Below are positions 1 to 9,460 of a stretch of DNA of 33,158 nucleotides, one piece after another. The number at the start of each line of letters is the position of its first letter. The first letter of the stretch is position 1. The notes under the pieces were generated by a model. It was not told the DNA's origin. It saw only the letters and a list, made by a program, of their open reading frames with translations, and made no database searches. Origin of the DNA: Calditrichota bacterium (GTDB taxonomy: Bacteria > Zhuqueibacterota > Zhuqueibacteria > JANLFK01 > Oleimicrobiaceae); NCBI GenBank assembly GCA_014359355.1, contig JACIZP010000199.1:1-33158 (forward strand), read 5' to 3'. The translations under genes and the position numbers were made by a program.

Positions 1-810
1 ATCGCGCAGCATCACGGGCACTCGGGCGGTGCTGCCTGTGCTCGTCGCCTCTGCCAGGGTCGGCTGTCGATAGGTGAGCACCGTGTTGCCAATGTCTTCC
101 AGGGATTGGAACGCGCCCACGCCCTTGATGACGTATTGCCGCCCCATCTCTACGATCGAACCGCCGGAGACATTGCGGTTGTAAAGGTTCAGACGGCTTG
201 TCACTGCATCGGGGGTGAGGCCGTAAGCCTCCAGGAGGTAGGGGTCGGTCTCCAACACCACCTCCTTCTCCTCCTGCCCAGAGATTTCCACCTCGGCCAC
301 CCCCTCCAAACGGATGAGCTCGTTGCGGATATAGTTCTCCGCCACCTTGCGCAGCTCGTCCATGTCCTCCACCTGGGGGTGCGACAGGGCAATGAGCATG
401 ATGGGCGCGGCATTCGGATCGTGCTGCGTGATGGTGAGCTGGTCGATGGCGGCATTCTGACCGAAACTGGTGAGGCTCTTCTGCAGGTCGAGAAACGCCT
501 CGTCCATGTCCGTGCCCCAGGCATATTCCACCGTAATCTGGGCCGAGCCCACACGACACACGGAGGACACCTCGACCACATGGCGCTGGCGAATGGCCAG
601 CGATTCGATGCCGTCCACGAACTGCTTCTCGATCTCCTCTGGCGGGCGTTCTCCTGCCTTCAGCTCTACATAGATGCGCGGATTGTTCAGGTCAGGAAAG
701 AGATCGACCCCCAACTTGCCAAAGGAGATGTACCCCAACAAGAGAATGGCCAGGACCAGCATCAAGACCGTGATGGGGTAGTCGACGGAGAATTGCGTCA
801 GCTTTCTCAT
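1..810 (-). CDS. RND-family efflux pump inner-membrane subunit, N-terminal part (runs off window edge)
   Basis: An open frame starts at ATG 810 and continues through base 1, giving 270 codons without a stop, so only the N-terminus is present. The protein begins MRKLTQFSVDYPITVLMLVL, a single membrane helix after a short basic start, followed by LGVDLFPDLNNPRIYVEL and a PPEEIEK segment. This is the usual opening of AcrB/MdtB/CzcA-type RND transporters (first transmembrane helix, then the porter domain). Such pumps use the proton gradient to move drugs, metals or lipophilic compounds through an adaptor and a TolC channel. Both partners lie immediately upstream (841-1905 and 1933-3435), 30 bases separating this gene from the adaptor, so one operon is likely. 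The substrate cannot be told from this fragment. The long plus-strand frame over the same bases is an antisense shadow. Confidence 0.93.
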   Translation of the reverse strand, partial: MRKLTQFSVDYPITVLMLVLAILLLGYISFGKLGVDLFPDLNNPRIYVELKAGERPPEEIEKQFVDGIESLAIRQRHVVEVSSVCRVGSAQITVEYAWGTDMDEAFLDLQKSLTSFGQNAAIDQLTITQHDPNAAPIMLIALSHPQVEDMDELRKVAENYIRNELIRLEGVAEVEISGQEEKEVVLETDPYLLEAYGLTPDAVTSRLNLYNRNVSGGSIVEMGRQYVIKGVGAFQSLEDIGNTVLTYRQPTLAEATSTGSTARVPVMLRD

Positions 811-840
811 TGCTCTGCTTTCTCGTTGCGGCCAGAGCCC

Positions 841-1905
841 TTAGCGGACAATCTTGACTCGGGAGCGGTTTTGCAAAGTCTCGAAGCCTTTGACCACCAG
901 CCGCTCGTTCACGCGCAGTCCCTGCACGACCTCCACCTCGTTGGGGTTTTCCAGGCCCGTGGCAATCACCCGCTCCTGGGCGGCGCCGCGTTCTACTACG
1001 AAGACGGTCTTGCCCTGGCGCTTGGCGAGAATCACGTCCTTGGGCACGACAATGGCCGAGTCGTTGCGCGCCACCACGATTTCCGCCTTCACAAACATCC
1101 CCGGGCGCAGGAGCCACTGCGGATTGTCGATGAGCAGCGCCGCCTTGAAGGTGCGCGTGCTGGCATCGATGGCCGGCGACACCTGCGAGACCTTCCCGTA
1201 CAGGGTATCCTTGGGCATGGTGTAGTTCATCACCCGCACCGGCTGGTTAACCTGAACGCGGCCCAAGTCCACGCCTGGCAGGTTCGCTTCCATGTAGAGC
1301 TGGCTGTAGTTCATAATCCTGACCATCGGCTGGTTGGCAGCCACCCGCACGCCAGGCGTGTAGTAAGGCAGTTCGACAATAACCCCATCAAAGGGGGCCA
1401 CTACCTTGAGTTTTGCCAGTTGCAGCAGGGCGTTCTCGTAGGCGTATTTTGCCTCAACGTAGGCGCGCTCCGCGTTCTTCAGCTCGCGCAAGGTCACGCC
1501 ACCCTTCTCGTACAGCGACTGCTGCTTCTCATATTCCCGCTTGGAGATGTCCAAGTTCAGTTCCTGCGACTCGATCTTGATGCTTGTCTCCAGCTCCGGG
1601 TTGTCCAGATGGATAATCTCCTGCCCTTTGCTGACCCGATCGCCCAGGGCAAAGGGCCTCCCGGTCTGCGGGTTGGTCAGCAGGCGGTAGTAGCCGGCGG
1701 TCTCGGAGTTCAGCAGCGCCTCTTTGATGGCGCTTACCGTGCCGGTAGTGACGATGAACTCCTCAATCGGCCGCAAAGTAATCTCTTCCACCGACACCGG
1801 CACGGCAATGTCCGTCTCGCCGCCGGTATCTCGCCCGCCACATCCCACCAGTAGCAGCAGGCCCAACATCAGCAACAATCTTGTCTTCACCTCTTGCTCC
1901 TTCAT
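841..1905 (-). CDS. RND efflux periplasmic adaptor (membrane fusion protein), lipoprotein
   Basis: This 354-residue protein is an HlyD/AcrA-type adaptor linking an RND pump to an outer-membrane channel. The start at 1905 (MKEQEVKTRLLLMLG) is preferred over a start 24 bases upstream because it gives a compact lipoprotein signal, LLLLVGC, with the lipid-modified Cys at about residue 20. A heptad-rich hairpin follows (ESQELNLDISKREYEKQQ to NALLQLAKL). Next come the lipoyl-like half motif VVAPFDGVIVEL, beta-barrel segments (VNQPVRVMNYT, VSQVSPAIDASTRTFKAAL) and a membrane-proximal end with VEVVQGLRVNERLVVKGF. Length and domain order are normal for the family. It lies 27 bases after the TolC-like gene and 30 bases before the RND gene. 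Confidence 0.95.
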   Translation of the reverse strand: MKEQEVKTRLLLMLGLLLLVGCGGRDTGGETDIAVPVSVEEITLRPIEEFIVTTGTVSAIKEALLNSETAGYYRLLTNPQTGRPFALGDRVSKGQEIIHLDNPELETSIKIESQELNLDISKREYEKQQSLYEKGGVTLRELKNAERAYVEAKYAYENALLQLAKLKVVAPFDGVIVELPYYTPGVRVAANQPMVRIMNYSQLYMEANLPGVDLGRVQVNQPVRVMNYTMPKDTLYGKVSQVSPAIDASTRTFKAALLIDNPQWLLRPGMFVKAEIVVARNDSAIVVPKDVILAKRQGKTVFVVERGAAQERVIATGLENPNEVEVVQGLRVNERLVVKGFETLQNRSRVKIVR

Positions 1906-1932
1906 CCACTCCGACCTTCGGGTAGCCACCTG

Positions 1933-3435
1933 TTACGAGCGCAACCTGAGCAGCTCCTGGGGCACCACCGATTCGTTCCGCTCAAAGTCCCATAGGGACT
2001 GGATTTTCATGTTCAACAACTCGATCTTGTAGCTGATCAGGGCATCCACCAGCGAGAGTTTCTTTTGCGACAGCTGATTCTGGTAGAGCTGCAGGTCCAT
2101 GCTGGTCAGGTCGCCGTTCTTGTACCGCTCCAGGTTGATGTCGTAGGTGAGCTGTGCGTTGCGCACATTCTGGCGCGCGATCTCGATCTGGCTTTCCAGG
2201 TTCTGCAGGTTGCGGTAGACCTGCCGGATAGCGATGATGATGTTGTTCCGTTCTTCCTCCAAAGAGAGCTCACGCGTCTTCACCACCGCTTCGGCAGATT
2301 TGATGCGCGACTTCTTCTCCCCCCAGTCCCACAAGGGGATTTCCAGGGAAAGGGAGAAGCGCTGGTTCTTGGTCGGCACCTCATAGACGTTGGCCAGCCG
2401 CTCGTCGGTGCCGATCACGCCGTAGGAAACGGTGACATCGCCACGGAACTCATTGGTAGCCGAGGCCTGGATGAGATCGAACTGCGAGGTCTCGATGTCG
2501 ATGCGCGCCTGGCGCAGCTCCATGCGCCACTGCAGGCCGTGATCCAGGGCCTTCTGCAGGTCCACCTGCACCGGCTGATGGGTAATGTCCGCCTGCACGG
2601 CGATCTCCTCAAACAGCGACATGCCGATCAACTGCTTGAAATTGTCCAGCGAGTTCTCCAGCGCCACCTGCTTGTTCTGCACGTTCGACTTGCTCGTCGA
2701 CAGGTTCAGTTCGGCCTGGTAGAGCTCCTCGAGGGCAGAAAGCCCGGCGTCGACCTTGTTCTTGATGATCTGGTAGCTCTGTTCCTGATTGGCCAGCTCC
2801 TCGCGGGCGATCTCCAAGCTCATCTTGTTCCTGTAGACATCAAAGAAGGCCTGCGCCACGCTCCGCTCCAAGGCCAGCTTGCGAATGGCGTAACTGAGTG
2901 CCGCATCCTCCAGGTCGAGCTCCAACCGGCGCAGGGCGATCTCCGTGCGATTGTAGGTGAAAATGGGCTGCTGCAGGCTGAGGTAGAGGTTGTTGCTGAA
3001 CGTCTTGCTGCGCGTGTGCTGGAACTCGCTGTAGGCATCCTGCCAGGCGAAGCGATTGATCAGCGCCAGCGTCCCGTCAGTCCACTTTATGGGCTGCGAG
3101 ATGGTGAACGTGCCCGAGGAGGTCTTGGTCTCGTTGGTGTTCCAGCGGGAAAAGAACGAGTTGAACACGCGCTCGTTGCGGTAGTCTGCCGGCGTGATCG
3201 ACAGACTGAACTGCGATTTGAGTGCCGCCTTCTGCGCATTGAGCGATTCGCTGCTGCGCTGCAGGTTCAACTGCGAGCGCTGGATGTCCGGGCTCTTCTG
3301 CATGGCGATTTCCAGCGCCTCCTGCAGCGTCAACACCCGCTGGGCGAGGGCTGCCTGGCTAAGAGCACCCAACACCAGCACTGCAGCAAGGCACCACATC
3401 CCCCGAGACGAATAACGCGAGCTCTTCACCTGCAT
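1933..3435 (-). CDS. TolC-like outer-membrane efflux channel
   Basis: The 500-residue product has a signal peptide (MWCLAAVLVLGALSQAALAQ) and then RVLTLQEALEIAMQKSPDIQ, the standard first helix of outer-membrane efflux proteins. Two long alpha-helical repeats follow with typical segments (SYQIIKNKVDAGLSALEELY; YDINLERYKNGDLTSMDL), which form the periplasmic tunnel of the trimeric channel. The start at 3435 is supported by GGAGAGAAAG just before ATG; a longer frame extending upstream to 3597 overlaps the preceding gene and has no signal peptide at its start. It sits 47 bases downstream of the ABC permease gene and 27 bases before the adaptor, so it probably serves the RND system, the ABC system, or both. 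Confidence 0.95.
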   Translation of the reverse strand: MQVKSSRYSSRGMWCLAAVLVLGALSQAALAQRVLTLQEALEIAMQKSPDIQRSQLNLQRSSESLNAQKAALKSQFSLSITPADYRNERVFNSFFSRWNTNETKTSSGTFTISQPIKWTDGTLALINRFAWQDAYSEFQHTRSKTFSNNLYLSLQQPIFTYNRTEIALRRLELDLEDAALSYAIRKLALERSVAQAFFDVYRNKMSLEIAREELANQEQSYQIIKNKVDAGLSALEELYQAELNLSTSKSNVQNKQVALENSLDNFKQLIGMSLFEEIAVQADITHQPVQVDLQKALDHGLQWRMELRQARIDIETSQFDLIQASATNEFRGDVTVSYGVIGTDERLANVYEVPTKNQRFSLSLEIPLWDWGEKKSRIKSAEAVVKTRELSLEEERNNIIIAIRQVYRNLQNLESQIEIARQNVRNAQLTYDINLERYKNGDLTSMDLQLYQNQLSQKKLSLVDALISYKIELLNMKIQSLWDFERNESVVPQELLRLRS

Positions 3436-3482
3436 CTTTCTCTCCACCGCATGAGACCGACTCGTACCTGCGCTCCCACGTG

Positions 3483-6400
3483 TCATTCCTTGACCCACTT
3501 GACGGCGTCGGCAAAGATGACGCGCGCGTCGCTCTTGTTGGTCAACTCCACCTTGGCGCTGTCGCCTGAGAGGTAGTAGCGGCCAAGGAAGTTCCACCCT
3601 TCCTCCGCCTCGCCCCGGTCGAAGACCACTTCATCCACACCGTCGTCATGGTGGATGCGGAAGTGGTACTGTCCGCGATCGCGGGGGCGTTCGCCTGGCC
3701 GGCCACCGCCCCCAGGGCCAGCTCGGAACCGCATAAAGCCCGGCATGGCACCGCCGCTGTAGTAGTAGACACCGTAGTAGCCTGGGGCAGGCAAATGGGT
3801 CGTCCAGGCCACCACTTTGTCACCGCCGCCCGGCTTGGTAAAGTAAGCCGAGCGCACATACTGGCCGTAGAAGTCGGCCTGCACGGTTGCCTTCCACTCC
3901 GAGGGGAGGCGCCAGAACTGCATGGCCACGTAGCGTTCCTGGTTGTTGGCAGAGCCTGCGCCGAGCAGACGCCGCAGCGGGCTCCCGGCGGCACTTCCCG
4001 TGACACGACACCCCGGATCCTCATTGTCCACCACCAGCTCGCCGGGATTGGCCAGGGCGACCGGTTCACTGACGATGCGCTCCCCTTCGAACGGCACCGC
4101 CTTCTTGTTCTCCTGAAACTCATCAAACGGCCTGCTGATGACCGAGGGCAGGTTGCGCGACGTCAAGGTGTTGATGGTCACCATGCGCGGCTGGTCGTCC
4201 AGCACAATGCCGACCTCTTTGGTCTGATTGCCCCCCAGCACGATGGTGCGCTGCACCTCGTTCGCTTGTCCGAAGCCCGGCGGCCCAAAGCCGAATCCCG
4301 GGCCCCCTCCGGCGACACGGAACGTGAGCACCAGCAGCCCTTGAGCCGGCTCGAGATTGGAGACCTTGAACCGCACCTGATAGCGTGTCCGCTCGCCGTC
4401 CAGCACCTTGTACCCTTCGATGTTGCTCAGCAGGAAGCCTGGGAGCTGCCGGCTGGTGGACCACTCCGCCAGCAGGCTCGTCAGGTCCACGCCAAAGCGG
4501 TCGCGCAGCTCGGCCACCAATTCCTGGGCATCGACTGCCTTGAACCGCTTGGCCGCAAGCCATTGGCGCAGGAACTCATTGAACCGCTCCGTGCCAATGT
4601 GGTGTTGCAGATAGGTAAAGAGAAAGGTCCCTTTCAGCTTGATGGCATCGGCGACAAGATCCTGGTAACGCGCGTCGGCAAGGAGCTCCTCGAGGCTCTT
4701 CTCCTGCAGGGCCTGGTTGACCTTCTCTTCCTGCGTCAAACCGGAGAAGAAGCGGAACGGCGGCGCGAAGCCGGTCTCTGCCCGCGCGCGCAAAAACGAT
4801 TCCATGGCCAAATTGAGGAACGGCCACTGCGATGAGCGCACCGCGGTGGCAAAGGCATAGTAGTTGGGGAAGACGTTGTAGCCCGCAGTATTGAAGGGGT
4901 CGCCGCCCCTGCCGATGCGAATCATGGACATGCCGGAGACCAGCGTGGTGCCCACAAACTGGCGGAACAGGCGCGTCTGCGTCTCCTTGGGGGTGCTGAT
5001 CTGGTTGGTGCGCTGCGCCCGCCAGCGCTCGCGCCGCATGGCCTCGCGAAAATCCGCTGCCGGCAGGAACACACCCTTTTCCGGCAAGAAGACCATTTGC
5101 GGCTGCACGGTCTCCTGCGCTCCTCCCCAAGCGCGGGGGTAAGCATAGAACTGCACCGGCGCTTCCACCAGGAAGAGGCGACGGTAGGGGTACTTCATGT
5201 CCACCCGCACCTCATAGTCCTGCTTGATCTCTCGAATCAGGGCGGCCAACGTGTCGCTTACCTCGGTGAAGTAGGAACGGAAGTAGTCGTGACGAGGCCA
5301 CGTGTAGAGCGCATAGTGGACCGAGTCGACCGTAATGCTCCGCTGCTCGTACGGCCCGATGACCAGCGACATGCTGGGCAGCGGCACCTCCGGCCGGAAC
5401 ACGAATGTGCCCGGCGCTACGCTGGTCACTTCCCCCTGCGAGACAGCCTGCAGGCCTGGAGAGGTGCTGACCTGCAGCGTAAATCGGGCAAAGTCGGGCG
5501 CGACCACCGCCGGCTGCTGGGGGGTGTAGGTGACCCCCGGTCGCGGATACCAGAGCGCTTCCGGTGTGAGCAGCACAAACTGCTTGGTCACCAGCGCGTG
5601 CCGCTTGTCGATGTTGAAGAGTGCCACGCGGTACAGCGCTTCCCGCTTGGCATTGTCCACATCCAGGTAGCAGGCCACTTCGTCGATGGTCCCGCTGTAG
5701 GCGACGCGCAGCGAGTCCACCCCTCCCGGCTGCAGGGCTTCGGGCAGTGTCAGTTCCAGCAAGTGGCGCCGGCGGTTGACAGCCACCGGTCGTCCGCCTT
5801 GTTCCACCCCCTCAACCTGCAAACCAGGGTTCAACGCCAACACCAGGCGGGAGAGCGGCTGCGAGGTCTCGTTGCGCAATGCCATCGTGGCTTCGCCCTG
5901 CAGCCGGTCACCCCTGTGGTCCACCGCCAGGCGCATGCTCACCAAGCTCGGGCGCGGCAGACTGGCCAGCGAGGTATTCAACTCCACCATCTCTTTGCGC
6001 TGCGCCCGAGCAGCGAAAAAGGCGCGGACATGCACCACGCCCAATGCCACGCCCGCGACGAAGAACAGCACAGCCAAAACTGCCGCCAGGCGCATCATCG
6101 CCATCGATTGCGGGAGGCGCCGCAGAAGGAGTACCGTGGCAGCGATGAAGGAGATGCCCAGACAGAAATAGATGCCGCGGTGGATCAGCACCTTGCCAAT
6201 GTTCCCAAACCCGACAAAGTCCGAATACATGAGCGGCACATTGAAGCTCATGTAGTCGAAAAGCTGATGAGCCTTGCCCCCCAGCACAAAGAGCGTCAAG
6301 CCGATGTAGCCAAGCAGTACGACAAAGGTCACCGCCTGGTTGCGGATGAGGGACATAAGCAGGAATGCCAGACCGAACACATAGAAAAGGGTCGGCAGGC

Positions 6401-6860
6401 TGATGAGCAGCGTGTACAGAAGGTACGGTTTCAGGCCGAAGGGCAGGTCGCTAAAGGCCGCGTGGAACACCCCCGCCACCAAAAGGACCATCACGTTCAG
6501 GCCCAAAAAGACCAAGAATATGCCCAAGGTCTTGCCGAACACATAGTCGCCGTTGGTCATCGAGCGCATGTAGACCACTTCGGTGGTGTCCAGCTTCTTG
6601 TCGCGCTTCAAAAAGTCGGAGGCCAGGAAGACGGCGATCACCGCCTGCACCACATTGAGCAGCGAGAGGTTCATGTAGGGCACCGATGCAGGGAGACCGC
6701 GGAAGATCCACGGCGAATTGCCCACATTGGTCAGCAAGAGCAGGTTCAGGACAAAGAGGCCGATCACCGCCAGCCCGGCGAAGATGCGGAAAAACCAGCT
6801 CCGCAGCAACGTCTTTATCTCAAACCGGGCCACTGTCCAGATATTGTGTATGGATAACAT
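3483..6860 (-). CDS. ABC-2 type permease fused to an M1-peptidase-like domain lacking catalytic residues
   Basis: The start at 6860 (MLSIHNIWTVARFEIKTLL) has GAGGTGAAG upstream and gives 1125 residues; an in-frame ATG at 6881 is possible. Residues 1 to about 285 hold roughly six to eight hydrophobic helices of an ABC-2 permease. The remainder is periplasmic and resembles an M1 aminopeptidase: beta-domain (residues 300-520), catalytic-like domain (530-800), then C-terminal beta segments and a Gly-rich stretch near residue 1050. The GAMEN exopeptidase motif appears as GAQET (residues 580-584, bases 5109-5123). The zinc-binding HExxH is replaced by TRLFR (629-633, bases 4962-4976), directly followed by QFVG where active enzymes have QWFG. 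A possible third ligand glutamate remains in LAMES. This domain should therefore not be an active zinc peptidase. Permease/M1 fusions are known in Bacteroidetes-like bacteria. Its ATPase partner is 39 bases upstream. Confidence 0.88.
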   Translation of the reverse strand: MLSIHNIWTVARFEIKTLLRSWFFRIFAGLAVIGLFVLNLLLLTNVGNSPWIFRGLPASVPYMNLSLLNVVQAVIAVFLASDFLKRDKKLDTTEVVYMRSMTNGDYVFGKTLGIFLVFLGLNVMVLLVAGVFHAAFSDLPFGLKPYLLYTLLISLPTLFYVFGLAFLLMSLIRNQAVTFVVLLGYIGLTLFVLGGKAHQLFDYMSFNVPLMYSDFVGFGNIGKVLIHRGIYFCLGISFIAATVLLLRRLPQSMAMMRLAAVLAVLFFVAGVALGVVHVRAFFAARAQRKEMVELNTSLASLPRPSLVSMRLAVDHRGDRLQGEATMALRNETSQPLSRLVLALNPGLQVEGVEQGGRPVAVNRRRHLLELTLPEALQPGGVDSLRVAYSGTIDEVACYLDVDNAKREALYRVALFNIDKRHALVTKQFVLLTPEALWYPRPGVTYTPQQPAVVAPDFARFTLQVSTSPGLQAVSQGEVTSVAPGTFVFRPEVPLPSMSLVIGPYEQRSITVDSVHYALYTWPRHDYFRSYFTEVSDTLAALIREIKQDYEVRVDMKYPYRRLFLVEAPVQFYAYPRAWGGAQETVQPQMVFLPEKGVFLPAADFREAMRRERWRAQRTNQISTPKETQTRLFRQFVGTTLVSGMSMIRIGRGGDPFNTAGYNVFPNYYAFATAVRSSQWPFLNLAMESFLRARAETGFAPPFRFFSGLTQEEKVNQALQEKSLEELLADARYQDLVADAIKLKGTFLFTYLQHHIGTERFNEFLRQWLAAKRFKAVDAQELVAELRDRFGVDLTSLLAEWSTSRQLPGFLLSNIEGYKVLDGERTRYQVRFKVSNLEPAQGLLVLTFRVAGGGPGFGFGPPGFGQANEVQRTIVLGGNQTKEVGIVLDDQPRMVTINTLTSRNLPSVISRPFDEFQENKKAVPFEGERIVSEPVALANPGELVVDNEDPGCRVTGSAAGSPLRRLLGAGSANNQERYVAMQFWRLPSEWKATVQADFYGQYVRSAYFTKPGGGDKVVAWTTHLPAPGYYGVYYYSGGAMPGFMRFRAGPGGGGRPGERPRDRGQYHFRIHHDDGVDEVVFDRGEAEEGWNFLGRYYLSGDSAKVELTNKSDARVIFADAVKWVKE

Positions 6861-6899
6861 CCTCTTCACCTCGCTATGCAATGGATGACGACGTCATTC

Positions 6900-7811
<912 letters not shown>

Positions 7812-8514
7812 ACATTCCCTCTGATAGAACGGCTCCGCTCAGCAAAACTGGACAGCACTCATGCTCTTTACGGAATTCGGACGCAAGAGTTCCCGCCGCC
7901 GTGTGTAAGCCGGCGGCAGCTGTTCACGGCCTTTGAACACGCAAGAAGGCGAAAACTTGCAGGGCTGGTGTCGCCTGGGCGGCGGGGAAGAAGTTTCCAA
8001 CCTGGCAGACTCCGGGCTAACGCCGGCAAAGCTGAGACATCCCCACCATTTGAGGTCAAAGCGTGAACAATGGGAATCAGGCTGCGCGAATGAGTCGCGC
8101 CCCTTCCCTTGAGACTTCCCCACGCAGCAGAATCGAAGATGCCTCGCTGGTCATGAGCGCATGCGTGAGCCGCACGACCGGCCGGCGAAGGGGGCCAGGG
8201 CTGCCGGCAAAAAATGCGCTTCCTCGACCAGTTAGCGGGTCAATTACAGGTATAGCCTGAGTGTAAATGGGACCGATTTGGGCGAGAACATAACTTGCGA
8301 CAGCGGCAAATCGCGGTCTCAACGGCAGGCCGGCCGGCCAGGATGGGCCTGCCGATGTTCCTGGCGACCACACGCAGCTCCGCCTACCGGCCTGCAGGCT
8401 GCTGTCACACCCCGGGTCACCCACATCGGCATGTCGTACCCTCAGCACGCGCCACAGCTATTTTGCCTGCGGCTCCTCAGCGCCCAGGTGGGAGCTATTG
8501 GTCTGGCCTCGTGT
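7812..8514. other. 703-base intergenic region with no supported gene
   Basis: The short frames here have no recognisable domains, no coherent amino-acid composition and no ribosome-binding site. The region must contain the promoter of the ABC/efflux operon and the end of the transcript from 8515, but I see neither a good promoter match nor an intrinsic terminator. The only structures seen are the hairpin at 7895-7917 and a partial palindrome GTTCA-N7-TGAAC near 7921-7937, which could be an operator. Confidence 0.5.
7895..7917 (-). other. GC-rich hairpin in the leader of the ABC/efflux operon
   Basis: A perfect 7-base stem (GCCGCCG at 7895-7901 with CGGCGGC at 7911-7917) and a 9-base loop lie about 85 bases before the ATPase start. 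There is no U-run after it on either strand, so it is not an ordinary intrinsic terminator. A regulatory role is only a possibility. Confidence 0.3.
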
Positions 8515-9450
8515 TCACTTGACTTGCTTGATCGCTTGGCACTCCGCCAGCCGGGCTAACAACCGCTCCACCAGCACCTTGCCCGCTTCCGGGTCCATGA
8601 CGCCAATGGCGCCCCCCAGCAGACCGCGCAAGGCAAAGACCATCGTCCAGCGGTCGTCGCCCATGCAGGTGACCTGCACGTCGCGCACCTGCGCGGTCAG
8701 CACTTTCTGCCCCTGCGAGCGGGCAAAGTGCACCAGGCGCTGCACCGCCTGCCCGGCCGAGTCGGTCGGCATCAAGAAGAGCTGACACCCCACTGCCCCG
8801 TGCTGGTAGTCAACGCGGTAGGCATCGCGCAAAAACGCCTGCCCCAGAAAGTGGCGCGGAATGTAGCGCTCGCTGTGGGGCACGCGCTGCTCCTCCGGAA
8901 AGCAACTGAACAGCGCCGGCTGGGAGAACTCCCCTGGGATGCGTTGCGCAATGCGCTGGGCCGCCCTGGTGAGCACCTGCGGCACGTCTTCCGCCACGTC
9001 AAACGAAGTGAGCTTGACGTAGAAAGGCCCCTTCCAGAAGTTGAGGGTGTTCTCGCTCAAACGCCCCTGCACGCCCACCGCCACGATGCTGTCCTCTGGG
9101 GAGCGCTCCGCCGCATAGATGCCGAAACCGCCCAGCGGCGTGGCCATGCGGTAGACCTCCACGGTTAGCGAGCGAGCGCTATCGGCAGTCATGTACTCGG
9201 CCGCCACCACCGCCTGGAAGCCGTACTCCAAGTACAGGTCAGCGGCCCCGTCGATGTACTCCCACAAGTTGTCGGGCCCAAAGAATTGCAGCGGCTGGCT
9301 GCGCTCCCAGCCGGGCAGGTCGTCGGCAGTGGGCAACAACCCAACCAGGACTTCGCGCTGCGCACTTCCTTGCGCCATGCAGCCTCCGGCGAGCACAAGG
9401 ACAGCCAGTGCTGCAAACAGCCCCCGCGATAAATGGCGCACACCTCTCAT
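8515..9450 (-). CDS. DUF6599-like exported protein
   Basis: This 311-residue protein starts at 9450 (MRGVRHLSRGLFAALAVLVL) with GAGGTG seven bases upstream; a longer frame to 9603 overlaps the preceding gene and starts outside the signal peptide. The signal ends in LAGGC, so it may be a lipoprotein, although alanine at -3 makes the lipobox imperfect. The segment NLWEYIDGAADLYLEYGFQA, followed by EVYRMATPLGGFGIYAAERS, matches what I recall of the DUF6599 family, whose function is not known. Two similar halves are visible (the second around YIPRHFLGQAFLRDAYRVDY). It is the last gene of the six-gene set, 10 bases after the aldo/keto reductase, so co-transcription is nearly certain. Confidence 0.8.
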   Translation of the reverse strand: MRGVRHLSRGLFAALAVLVLAGGCMAQGSAQREVLVGLLPTADDLPGWERSQPLQFFGPDNLWEYIDGAADLYLEYGFQAVVAAEYMTADSARSLTVEVYRMATPLGGFGIYAAERSPEDSIVAVGVQGRLSENTLNFWKGPFYVKLTSFDVAEDVPQVLTRAAQRIAQRIPGEFSQPALFSCFPEEQRVPHSERYIPRHFLGQAFLRDAYRVDYQHGAVGCQLFLMPTDSAGQAVQRLVHFARSQGQKVLTAQVRDVQVTCMGDDRWTMVFALRGLLGGAIGVMDPEAGKVLVERLLARLAECQAIKQVK

Positions 9451-9460
9451 CGTGCACACC

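Noticed and set aside
106-1854. 582-codon plus-strand frame
   Set aside because: It lies antisense to the RND and adaptor genes, whose proteins show clear family motifs; long antisense frames are expected at this GC content.
2065-3576. 503-codon plus-strand frame
   Set aside because: Antisense shadow of the TolC-like gene; no domain and no ribosome-binding site.
5097-6857. 586-codon plus-strand frame
   Set aside because: His/Arg/Gln-rich antisense shadow of the permease fusion.
7839-8448. Two minus-strand frames of 94 and 123 codons in the gap before the efflux operon
   Set aside because: Low-complexity Arg/Pro/Ser-rich products without ribosome-binding sites, signal peptides or domains.
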